Positions 39,351 through 51,800 of a stretch of 64,000 nt of DNA are shown in pieces. This DNA comes from Liolophura sinensis. Taxonomy: Eukaryota; Mollusca; Polyplacophora; Chitonida; Chitonidae. Location: the NCBI RefSeq assembly GCF_032854445.1, contig NC_088300.1, forward strand, positions 35,447,608 through 35,511,607. Direction: 5' to 3'. How positions within the stretch are numbered: the stretch's first letter is position 1; every line of letters begins with the position of its first letter. Made by a program: the position numbers and the translations under genes. The notes beneath the pieces are model-generated. The model ran no database searches. It was not told the DNA's origin and worked only from the letters and a program-made list of their open reading frames with translations.

Positions 39351-42300
39351 CCTGACACTATCTGTATATATCTTCGTCTGACAAGCTACATGTGTGTGAA
39401 CTCCCACTGATTACTCACTCATTAGCCTTATGTTATCTTCAGTATCACTAGCCACCTATATACTCTATTCCTCCTACATACACACCCGATATATATCACA
39501 TACAATCCCGAAATCATCTTTGACCAGCTGAATATTCTTGTAGCCCTTTCTGCCCATTCTTGTATGGGTTTAATCATATATGTGGTCTGGCCACCACTGT
39601 TTTGTTGCAAATACTTTTCAATAAGCCAGATGTTGTTGTCAGTAGACATTGGTTATGTGGAACTGTGAAAGATTTCAGGGAACTAAGGTGCAGATACATA
39701 ATGTTTTTTTCATAATGTGCTTTGTGCTAAGAAAAGACTTCTTGCATTAGTATTGATATGTAACATGAGGGACCTAGCTGAGACGTATAAAAAGGTTTCC
39801 CTAAGGTGATCTACAAATTGACCAACCTCACTGAAAATATAGAGTTTACCTGCGACACGTGGAATGGTGTGGGGGACATTCAGTTCAAATGGTCGTATGC
39901 TCCAGTGATTTGCTGTGATCTGAGGGACAGTCAGTTAGACTGAGCACAGGCTTTTTCAATGGTTTTCCACTACCCTAGAATAAGACCTTTTCGTTCCCCT
40001 GGGGGTAATGTGAACATACAGTGATAGAGCATGCGTACTCAGCCAGATCAGCAGTAGTCACCTTTACTGTGAGGATTCCAAGTAAACAGCTTGGGTCAAG
40101 GTATTCTATGGAAATTATCCATAAGGAAATATTTGCCAAGAGTAAGTTTTTTTTTTCTCAGTGTGATTCAGTGCTAATATACTTGTACACTGTATGTGTA
40201 AGAAGGCATAGCACCTGGTAGTGTATGATTAAGAGATCAAATTGTACCTCACTCACTGTAAGGCTGTATGACTTGCATAAGCCCTGGAGGATAACTGCCA
40301 AGGCGCAGTAAGTTTGTGACTAGGATATGTCATTCAATCATGCTAGAGTACATAACTACATTAGGTACCCTTTATCTTGCTCCATTTAACATCAAGTTAC
40401 AGGAACTGAAATGTTTTCTTTTCTCTTTCTGTTTTATGTGTGAATTTTGTTGTGTGTCAATATTTTCACAGGAACATCATGTACAGGCACTGACCTATTT
40501 GACCTAGAATTTCATCCATAACTAAGTTACTCCTTTTACCAGATTCTGACAAATCTTGACTTTAGAAAGGTTCTTTGATATTTTTTTTAATGTAGCAAAT
40601 ATATATAAGCTTCACACCGAAAGTAGTATTTTGTGACCTATGTTTTCCATTAAAAATATACTTTTTCAGTATATTTTTTTTGGGAGAAAATATAGTGTTT
40701 AAACAAAGCATATACTGAAATATAAAACTTTAATTGTTTGGGAAAAACTGTTTATTTAGTTCTGATATGATTATTCCTGCTATAATTATTTAACCCTCAA
40801 TTCTTGTGTGTACATGTGTGGGTCAGAATAGGGTGAACTTACGGCAATACATGTTTTGTAACACAGTCATTGGTAGAAATAGGTGGGGCATCATGTGCTT
40901 ATCTGGTTACGAAACATAATTTGTTTGACTCAGTGTCCAGGGGTATGTGAAGTGAAATTGCTGGTATAAAGGTAGTACTACCTGCATTTTGTCTGTGAAA
41001 TGCGAGTCAGCTGATCAGCTGTCAGGTAATGGGTGTAGGTCTCAGCATTGAGAACATGCTGAAAATACCAACATGACTGACCCACATGGCATGGAGTTTG
41101 TACAGTTTGGAAGCTTGAGTTGTTGATTCTTCATTGCTCTCTTGAAATAGGTGTACAGAAGATCCAGTTTAGGGCGGCATCAATTTCAAAAGAATTTACA
41201 TGTAATTGGGTTTTCTGCTTTAGGCCAGTTTCTAAGGATTTTTCTGCTTTTACATTTGAAACTCGCAGGAATTGTTAATTGGTTAATTGTTGCTTCTGTT
41301 AGCTCAACTGTTTTTGACTGAATGGCGTTGAGTTTAAAGGTACCAATAATACATGTACTAAGCCCCAGCCAGCCATGGTGAAGTACATGTATGTTTGTCA
41401 GGTACAGGCTTATTGAGTTAGTCACTACTTACAATAGCCAGCATGTTTGGATAAGGTTGGTTCCTAGGTGATGGCATGCACATTACTGTTGATAATGATT
41501 TTTTTTTGTAACCCCAGAAGACCTTTTGTGTGTAGACTTCATATACAAAAGCAGTGAAGTGATTTCATGCTATGTAAACCATGTGAGGCAATTCTTTCAT
41601 TATCTGAACTGGGTGTTTTTTCCTAATACTAATAGGCACTAATTAATCAGTTTGGGGCTCCACTTAAAAATGCTGTTATATAGTTCTGATATGGCGATTT
41701 AAACTGATACCAAAATTCTATGGGAATAAAAAACAGGATCTATAATCTACTGATATTTGATCCGCTGAAGTTTCTGGCTATTGAATCTAACTGTATGTAC
41801 TTGTAACAGTACACCCACTCTCACGTCATCCATAACATGGCAGGAATTTGTCTATGCTGGCAAATGTCCTACATTTTCATTTGTAATGCATAAAACCTGT
41901 TCTAGAAAGTGCGAAATCTAGATGTAGTTGAAAATACTGGCTTCTTGTTTGTATTTCTAAAACTGATCATGTTGTTCAAAGTATCTTAATTCAACATCCA
42001 GTGTATCTTAATGGCAATAAGATGATGATGCCATTATTTGTTCATCGTAAATCAATGGTTTTCAGCCAGAATTAAATCAGTTTGACTACTGTAACCATAA
42101 AAACAGTCTTTGATTATTTTTTTTTTGGCTGTACTCTGAATTGCTATGGCCTGGGTTTGTGTCTTTTGTATTTTTTTTTTATTTTTTTTACACTTCCCTG
42201 GAATGAAGTTATTGGGCAGGAGTGGGGAGTGGAGAGGATGGGCCTGGGGGTGTGGGTGTGTATATACTGGATTCTATACTGTGCCTAACTGTCCGTCTGT

Positions 42301-42761
42301 TTGTCATGTATGATTTGTCCTAAAGTACAGCATCTATTTCCATGAAAATGGTCAAAGTTACCCCCAGGTTAAGGGCCTACTTACAGTGTATTGCAGATGT
42401 CATTTAGCCTGCACAGCGCCTGCCTATCATGTATGATTTAAACTTCTGTTATTCTAATTTTCATGAGGCACAGTGCCATATTTACAAAGTTCTTGCCCTT
42501 CAGGCACAGTGATGCTTTTTCATGTATATACGTGTACAAGTACCTGTAGCCAAAAAGACGGGGATATTTTAGACATCCGCATTCTATTTTTTATAGTTAT
42601 GAATTTCTTATATAAATGAAATTTGGTCTTTATGACATTTGCCTTTAAGTGGGACCTTCGTGCAAGAAAACACAAATTTTTTGCAGGATATGGCAGCTAT
42701 TGTGCTTGTTTTTTTCGTTTTGTTTTTCACCTTGTTTAATCATTTCTGTTATGTTTTCCAG

Positions 42762-42841
42762 GTCTGCTGTGATTGGTTGTGTTAAGATGAGGCCCTTGGG
42801 GCACCTCATTCTCCTGGGGTGGCTGGCTATTATCGTCACAG
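42762..42841 (+). CDS. Mosaic gene exon 1: start codon and signal peptide
   Basis: A good acceptor (atgttttccag) precedes 42762, so a non-coding exon must lie upstream. The ATG at 42787 opens [19 protein letters not shown], a textbook signal peptide with a leucine/tryptophan/isoleucine core. The donor is gtaagc and the exon ends in phase 1. The 25 nt before the ATG are 5' UTR. This ATG is chosen because it is in frame with exon 2 and is followed at once by the hydrophobic core. Confidence 0.85.
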
Positions 42842-45800
42842 GTAAGCTTAGCTGTCTTAGCTGTCACAGATTTACTGGCAATTGTTTTTAACTGTGGGTC
42901 TGACATAATGAAAATGTTTGTCTGGATTAAGTGAAGGACAATTAAGCCCATAGCTAACCAACAGGAAACAGTCACCCAGTCATCAGAAGAAAGACCAGAA
43001 CTTCATCTGTATCTGCCATAACTGATTTTGGAAGGTGTTATTTTTCCTCTTATGTTTTTTTTTACCTGTAATGTTTTTTTTATTAGTAATGTTGTAAATG
43101 CACACACCATTAGAGATTAGGTTGATTGTTGTACCTGCATCCCATTTCATATTTCTATGTGGGCAGATTCCTTTTGAGAAAAATTTCTCAATCATTATTA
43201 AGAGTACGATTTCTTTTATTTTTAGGCCAGATTCCAGATGGAGGTCCATCCACACTGTCAGATCCTTGTATTGTAAGTTTGCCACTCTCACAGATTCTCT
43301 TGCATGTCTCCATGTGGAATCTAGGATTTGAATTTGTATCACTTGGGTTTTGTAGATCACACACTAGACTTAGATTATCTTGTAATCAGGATGCTCCAGC
43401 TCAAGTCTATATGTATGTCAGCTGTACAGATGTCCGGGTGGAAATGTCTATACTGACTCGATGTTATTTGGGGGAAATGTCTATACTGACTTGATGTTAT
43501 TTGGGGGGAAATGTCTATACTGACTTGATGTTATTTGGGGGAAAATGTCTATACTGACTTGATGTTATTTGGACCGGCCCGGATAGCACAGTAGGTAGAG
43601 CGTCCGCTTCGGGACCGGTAGATCCAGGATCAATCCTTGATCGAGTCACACCTAAGACTTTAAAAGAGGAAGTTGTAACTTCCTCGCTTGGCATTCAGCA
43701 TGAAGGGGATAGTGCAACGACTGGTTGACCGGTATCAGTATAATGGCTCGGGCGGGGCGGCTTACTTGCCTTCGGTAAGTCGTCTCAGTGAAGCAGCACT
43801 AAATAAAAGAGCGGTGGAAATCCATCCTGCAACAAGGAGGCACATTATACGTACATGCACCCTAATGATTCCTTCGTCGTCATATGACTGAAAAATTGTT
43901 GAGTACGATGTTAAACCCCAAGCACTCAATCACTCCTGATGTTATTTGGGGGAAATGTCTATACTGACTTGATGTTATTTGGGGGGAAATGTCTATACTG
44001 ACTTGATGTTATTTGGGGGAAAATGTCTATACTGACTTGATGTTATTTGGGGGAAAATGTCTATACTGACTCGATGTTATTTGGGGGAAATGTCTATACT
44101 GACTTGATGTTATTTGGGGGAAACTGTCTATACTGACTCGATGTTATTTGGGGGAAATGTCTATACTGACTTGATGTTATTTGGGGGAAACTGTCTATAC
44201 TGACTCGATGTTATTTGGGGGAAATGTCTATACTGACTTGATGTTATTTGGGGGAAACTGCCTATAGTGACTCGATGTTATTTACTAGCGGGCTACCATT
44301 TGGAGGCACACTTAAGATAGGACCAAAATAATGCTGAAAGCAATGTTCAGTTTGAAGTAAATATTGAAAAAACAAACGTGTTAGAGTACTTATTGTCGTC
44401 AGTAAACTAACAATATCTGTTTCGCAAATCAAGAGCTCTGAATGAAGCGTAAGGTGCATAGAAGAACTACTTTCAAAGCTCCCCATTTAAAGCAGAAACT
44501 TGTAGTTACTGATGTATATACTTGACACAAAATAGAAGCTCAAAGTTAAGTCAAAAGAGATAGAAATAAATGAAAAATGATCCTATTTATAATTTCCCAA
44601 TCATTAGTGTTTTATTGGATAGTCATATTTTTTGCCTTAAAGATGGATCTTGTTTGCAGTTCTTAGCCAGCCATTCCAGTAGTGTGGTCAATATATTGCA
44701 TTGTAGTTATCACTTTAATGCAGGAAACAAGGTGGAAATGTGGTGATTTTTTTTCTTCTCCCAGGCAGCAACATGCTTACAGGGGACAGTCTGTGCTTAT
44801 CCACCCTGCTCAACCCCATCATGTACTCCCACAACCCAGTGTCTAGGTAAGGTTATTGAGCAGCTGGGTTGTCACATGATCACTAACTTGTGCTTACACG
44901 GAGGAAATTTAGCTTTTCAGGAATGTTTGCATTGTAGATAACTGTAGGTGTGTAAATTGTTTGTTAATGTAAGACCTCAAACTAATATTTCCTTAAGTAC
45001 GATCAAGATGGTAATTTTTCACTAAATATTGTGTAGATCTCAGAGATGGACAGATGATTGTGTGTAAGGTTCAAATATTGATTTCAGCCTAAAAAGCCTT
45101 TTGTCAGTCTTATAAAACCAAGTGCCAGTTTCGTTTTTTGATCGATGTCACTTTCACAGCATTTTAGTGGCAGTGTTTAAAAACCATTGTTACATTCTTA
45201 ATTCAGATGGCATTGTTAGAATTAACACCAGATTCGTATCAAGAGAATGGTTTTATGTTACTTTTCAGATCCTGTTCCCAATATGTGTGCCTCCAGTATG
45301 TGCCATAATGGTGGCAACTGTTCAGCCACAGGTTCGGGGTTGTTCACATGTACCTGCCCTCCACAGTTTGAGGGAAGATTCTGTCATCTGCCAGCCTCAG
45401 GTACTGCTATTGCTTATATCAGACCCATTTACACTTGGATGTGTTTTGTGCGTTTAAGCAATACATACATGAATACTTATTCTTACGGGTGATACGTGTT
45501 AATATATAAACCTACAGCTTTCTTTTCTGCCCTAGCTCCTAATTTTCTATTTTAATCAAATATTCAAGCGTGTCAGTGCAGTGGGAACTGGCTCAGTGAT
45601 AAGAAATTAACTTCAGACAATATCTTGTTGGTGGTATAAAAGCCAGTGTTTCTTTCAAAACATTGGATCAGCTGCCTACTTGGCTTCTTCACATTCATCT
45701 TTGTCATATTTTATGCTTACTAAGTGACTATTTACCTGAAATAATTTTGTCCATCCCTAAGTTAATCATTTTGCTTGATTATGAGAGTTCTGACAAATTT

Positions 45801-48800
45801 TAAAGCACTTGTTCACCAGTTGTTTTTTTTGCCTGAACATCAAAGATTTATTGCAGTGTGATATGTGTTTATAAGGAGTGAATGGCTGTGACTCTCTTCC
45901 GTGTCAAAATGGAGGAACATGTGAGTCCCTGGGTGAAGGGGACTTCAGATGTAGGTGCCCTATCAACACTCTGGGGGACTTCTGTCAGCAAACCTTGGCC
46001 CTTGCCAACATATCAGCCTGTGCTGTAAGTAAGCATTGCAAACTCTGTGCTGTGCAATCATGATTGATAAAATCACACTCAAAATTTCTGAACATATTCA
46101 CTATGTGCTATTTCCCTTGTATTCTTTCTTTTTTACATCTTGAATCTTAAGGTGAGATGAATGTTATCAGAGTAAATACATGGTGATAATCTTATTATTA
46201 CATTTTTGCCATTATTTTGTACCTGTAGCTCATGTTTGGCCAGAAATATACTGCACAAGTCTGGACATTCTATAATTTTCACAAACGCCATGGTTTGTTC
46301 CCAGCGTATTGTAGATATCAAATTGGCATTGACCATTGGTGACGCTAAAAACACAGCTACGTTATTTAAAACATGAATGACAGGCACACAAGTGAAAATC
46401 ATCTATAAGAAAGAGAGGAAGCAATGGACAATATTTGTACAACATTACAATAGACAAATTTAAAAATATGAATGTATCTGAAAACATCATAACACTTTTT
46501 TTTCTTACTGAAGCAAGTACATTTAAATGTGTATGTATGTATGGTGGGCTTTTTGGACCATATTGGAAGTGCTAATAGGCAAAATGACATCACATGTATT
46601 TTTTCTTTTCTACTTTACATTTAATTACATGTCTACATAAAATTTTGTGCACTTTATGAAAGTGATCAGAAGTACAAAGATAGAGAGAACTGTTCCACTG
46701 CATAGTATGGTAGAGTCTGTATTCCATCTTGGCCAACCAGTGAAGCGACAAAAAATAAACAAGGCAATTTTGGGACCTTTTAGCACGCAAGTGTGAGGAA
46801 TTCTGGGAAGTAGTTTCTCATCTGCCAGTTATGATTAGTCATGGCAGCTTTCATGTACATGGATGAGTTTATTTCTATTGAGTGGTCTCTGTCATCGTAT
46901 TGGGGCAAGTTCATCAGCTTTACTCAATTCTGTATGTACAAGTTTGATTGAGCTTTAATGTGACCCTGTCTTCCAGCTTTCATCCATTTTTTTTTTTACC
47001 ACAATCTATCATGATGCCTTTGTCTGTGGATGAAACTACTTCAAACAACGTGATCGGCTGTTTCTGTGATTGAACACGCATTGCAGCAGGTACAGAGGAT
47101 GGGATACTTTCCTCTGTTTTATGAACCTCTTGTGTAATGTAATACTGACATTTGACAGTGCTGCCTCACTGAAGCATGAGTGTTGAAAGCATTTGACACT
47201 TTTGTTGACAGCTGAAAACCATTGTTTGTCTTGGATCAGCTTCCTGGTCGTAATGCTTTGTTTATGCACTCCTTATGTACAGATGATTATGATAGTACAT
47301 TTAGTTTAATAAGGCTGAGTTTTCTCCACTATGTGTTTGTATTGTTTTCCCCACCCATAGGCTGTATTGTGTGAAAGTGGATCTGTGTGTGTCCCAGTGA
47401 TGGAGGCATGTGGTGCTGCCAGCTGCCAAGTCGTCCCATACTGTGCCCGTAAGTAATTCTGTCGCCACCATCCCAATCTCCCAATTTTACAGCTTTTAGC
47501 CAGTCAGTTTGTTTTATAATTTTTTTTAAAGCTATTGAATGTACACTTACCAACATTAAGATAGAGGGTACATATTTTTTAATCCCATGAGACGAGAAGT
47601 AGGCCCTAGTCATTGTTATGCGAGAAATTGTTGGTTGCTTAATGTGTCACAAAATGTCATTTACTACTGTAACATAATGCTTTTTTTAATGTGAACAAAA
47701 TCCTTAATATGTGCAGGGAAAGGGATGTTTGACAGTAATAAGATGACGTGAAAGTCCTACTGCTGGCATTGGCAGGGTCGATAAGCAGACATAAGCAGAT
47801 CTTTTTACAGAGCTTTTTACAAAAAGCCTAATCCAAACCTTTTTCTTGTTTATTCATGCTGTGGAAAACAAGGCAATAATATGTTTTCTGCCTACTGTAC
47901 TTGCCTTTTTACTAAGCACTTTCTGTTATGTTGACATTAACAGCTATGCACCCAGGCCTTTGTCCCTTCAATGACCCCAGCAATGCTATCAAAGAGGTTC
48001 TGGCAGGATCCTGTCAGTTTGGTTGTGTCCTGGACGCCAACTGCCCCACACAACAAAAGTGCTGTATGCAGGGATGCTCTTCCCAGTGTATACCTGCAGA
48101 AAATACAGGTATTTTTAGTGGAAAATACAGCTACATGTATATCCACTTGAAAAGTCAAGTGACTGTGTTATTTGGAAAAATAAAGTGTCTTTTTCTACAA
48201 CTACATCTATGGTTAGTGGAAAAATTATGAATGCTTAACAGAAAATAGAGCTATGTTTAGCAGAAAATACAGCAAAGTATTTTACATCTCATTGCAAATT
48301 AGTTTTGTTTTCAAAATGGAAATTCTTCAGGGCATTTATACTCTATGCTCCTTTTTTAATTTCTGCAGAATATCTGTGTTGGTTTTGACAAAACTGAAAC
48401 TATTTTTTGAGACATTCTGGTATGGTGCAAAAGTAGGTTAATATTTGACATACTCGCACTGGAACTAATATATGACTTTTTTGATATACATGTATTATCA
48501 AAGGTGTGCCTTAAACACTGAGTTGTATGCCAGAACTTATAGGTACTGTTATTAATGGAAGGCAGTCCCAGGAAGAAAAAATAAGACAAAATCACAACAA
48601 AAAAATAATGATAGTTATAATGATAATAATAATTTAATCAGAGAGAACAGACGTTGGAACTCTTTGGGCTTCAACTGTGAGAATGTTCTGTTTGCAGAGG
48701 CAGAATTGTCCCTGTTTATTACTTATCACTGAGTTCACAACACAAGGTCACTTTCTCTGTTCGCAGTCTTAGTACTGTATTTTCCACAGCAAAATACACT

Positions 48801-51800
48801 TCCCACCAACTTCCCACGACTTCCATGATTTCACATTGGTCTCCTAACTCTCCTGTGTTGAAGCTAACCATTAAAGTAACCATTAAACTCGGAAGTGGCT
48901 GTTATCAGAGTGACTTGTACTGGTACGAGGCATCCCAGGCTCTGACTGGGCATCGCCAAGATCTCCTTGCATCTACTATTCTCAGGGCATTAGTAGCAAT
49001 AAGGGATTGACAGCACCTATATGGTTAGATAAGCTGTAGATTTTGTAAAGATCACTTGTCTTCCATCCATATGGCATACATGTGTGCCTTGACCTTGTTA
49101 CTTGACAAAAAGCCACCGGGAATTGATCGCCACCATCCAGAAATCTAACAGCTTGCATATAAGAGAAGTCTTGAGTACAGGGTTAAATAATAGACGAATA
49201 AATCATGTGTTGGCAACAGATTTCCTTCTACCATAAAGCTTACCGCCGTGGTAAAAGTGAATTATTCTTGGTTACAGAGTGAAAGTGCAATGCATAGGCA
49301 GGCTTGAAAAGTATATTACAGTAGAGCACAAAAGGAAAAAATACTCACAACATACTGAAATTTGCTTAATACATTTCAGATGCCACACTATGTGAACAGA
49401 TGCGAGCAGAGTTTAATAACCAGAGGAGTACATACCAGGCCTTGTCTGAATTGACCACAGTAAACTATGGTCAGTTAGTGCAGTCCGTTCAGGGACACCT
49501 TCGTGATACCAGCCTCTTTGGAGGGTTGTTACGGTTCAATGTCACACAGTTCTCCAATCTAACAGTTGCTGAGATGGTCACTTTACTCACCAATAACACA
49601 GCCTTGGGTAATGTGAGCTGCACAGCATTGGGAGACTTTGAGCCTGTGCAGTGTGACTCTTTCCTCAACGGAACCCAAGGCCCGTGTCACTGCGTGGATT
49701 TGATAACTGGACGCCGTATGAACTCAGTACCATCTAAACAGTCTACTTGTCCCACAAGTAAGTGTACACAGAAGCATAGCTTGGTTTGCTTTTTGCACTG
49801 TGCCATTATTCTCAGAATAATGTTACAGTATTCATTCATTCCAATATCAGGCATGGGAATTTTCCTCTTGGTGGCTGATTTCAGATTTATTTGGTTAAAA
49901 TTGAAAGAAACAGGGGCAGGGGATTTTGTCAGAACAGGTAATTCTTCAACCCTTTTCACATTCATTTAAGGATATTCTGAAGGCATTATTCTGAGTTGAC
50001 TGATAAAATTATACTCTTTATGAAGCTCTGAAACTGGCCAATGAAAATATTTTGTCTTCAACATGAAATTAAAACTGTGTATAAATTGCATTGAAAGTTG
50101 ATCGTTCACATGCAGAAAAGTTGAGGAAGTAGGGTACATGTAGTTGTGTACCCTGTTGGTGTGCCATGTTTACTCAAGTGCGTACCATGTGGACTCGAGT
50201 GTGTACCATGTTGACTAAGTTGTGTACCCCTTTGACCCAGCTGTGTACTGTGTGTTCCATGTTGACTCAACCATGAACAGTGTCCACTCAACTCTGGACC
50301 ATGTTCACCGTGTATAAGCCATGTTTGTACTGTTCTGACAGATTTGTAATCTGCACACATATGTTTATTCTGTAAACGCTATAAATTGCACAAGCTCATA
50401 CTCACCTGTTTTCTCTTCACTGAGCTGTCCTGGTCCTGGTTTTAGGTGTGTTGGACTGCTCCCGTAACCCCTGTGAGGCTGGAACATGTAGGAATGATGC
50501 CACCAATGGCTACATCTGTACCTGTTCACCAGGCTGGACGGGCCGTAACTGTGACCAGCAAACAGGTTAGTGAATGAATGAGTTGACTAGGGCTTAATCA
50601 GTCCCTAATCATACCATGGTGAACCACAAAACAATTAACACACTGATTATTGTCGTAGTTCGTAAACAGTGGAACTGTGCAAGTCATGGTAAGAGGGCCC
50701 ATTCTTCAAAATGTCGTGAAGTTTACAGTCAAGTCTATCATTACATGTATGGACAACATAACGTTCACTCACATCTTTGAAAATTGAAAGTTGTTATGTG
50801 AGAAAATAGGCTGTAGAAGTGATGCTGTATTTGCTAGCCATGCTCAGCAAACCTACCATTTCATTCAAGATGGAAGTCTCAAGACTGCAATGAGTAATAC
50901 ACATCTGGTTTTGTGTTTTTAATTTTCTATTCATACCACAAGATAAAAATTGACTTTAAGATTCCTTCTTTATGTGTAAGCTCCTGAAATATTCTGTTGC
51001 ATGTTGTTTTATTTTATGTGCTCTCCTGTATTTTTTTTTTCAAATTTCAAATGTTCAAATGTTTCAATTGTAATGACTTTATGGATTTCTGTTTTATTTG
51101 ATTCTAGATAATTTGTTTTTAAATTTAAAAAACACAGTGCTGTATGATATAATCCTGTTCTTCCCAACGATAAGATAAATAGCTGAAAATACTCTTTCTT
51201 GCATCTATTGTGTGTTAATGTGATTTACAGCTGCGAGTGACTGTTCAAGTGTCGTGTGTCAGAATGGAGGGAGCTGTCAGCAGGATGGGTTGGGGGGTGA
51301 AATGTACCTGCCTAGATGGGTTTGAGGGGCTCGTTCTGCGAGACCAGGGCGTCTGATGGTGACCCCTGTCAGGTAATCAAACTCCCCGGGGTTAAACTGC
51401 ATTTTGCACATCCAACCCTGCCATCCTAGTGGATTAATAAGAACTGGTATTTGATGAAACGTAACATTGATTTACAGATTTGTGGTTCTGATGGCTGAAG
51501 CTCACCATAACTGTCAGCCTGGTGACCAATGTTCAAATCCAGCTATTGCTCTTCCGGCTACAATTTTAGTCCAGATTGTAAATTGTCAGGTACTGTGGGG
51601 AATGTGATTTGTTTACTTTTGGCACCTATAACCTAACTACCATCATAAAAATCCTACAGATTCTTGTTACATGGTGTCATATTTATCTGTCAGATAAATA
51701 AATATGGTTGGGTAATTTTATCAGTTTACATTCGAATTTGTGATTTGTGAATTGTATATCTAGGATTGTTTTATTTTCCTCTTAAAAAGTAAGCATATCC

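Larger units (their letters stand above)
26472..42761. other. Intergenic stretch, repeat-rich
   Basis: No recognised coding exon. Contains the hairpin and TGACTC cluster, a MITE-like element, (AT)n, several SINEs, a direct duplication and the 33-bp minisatellite. It may include non-coding first exons of the mosaic gene, or upstream exons of the 23-26 kb gene, that I could not identify. Confidence 0.55.

Noticed and set aside
47937-48158. Minus-strand open frame over mosaic exon 7
   Set aside because: Shadow of a clear WAP exon on the plus strand.
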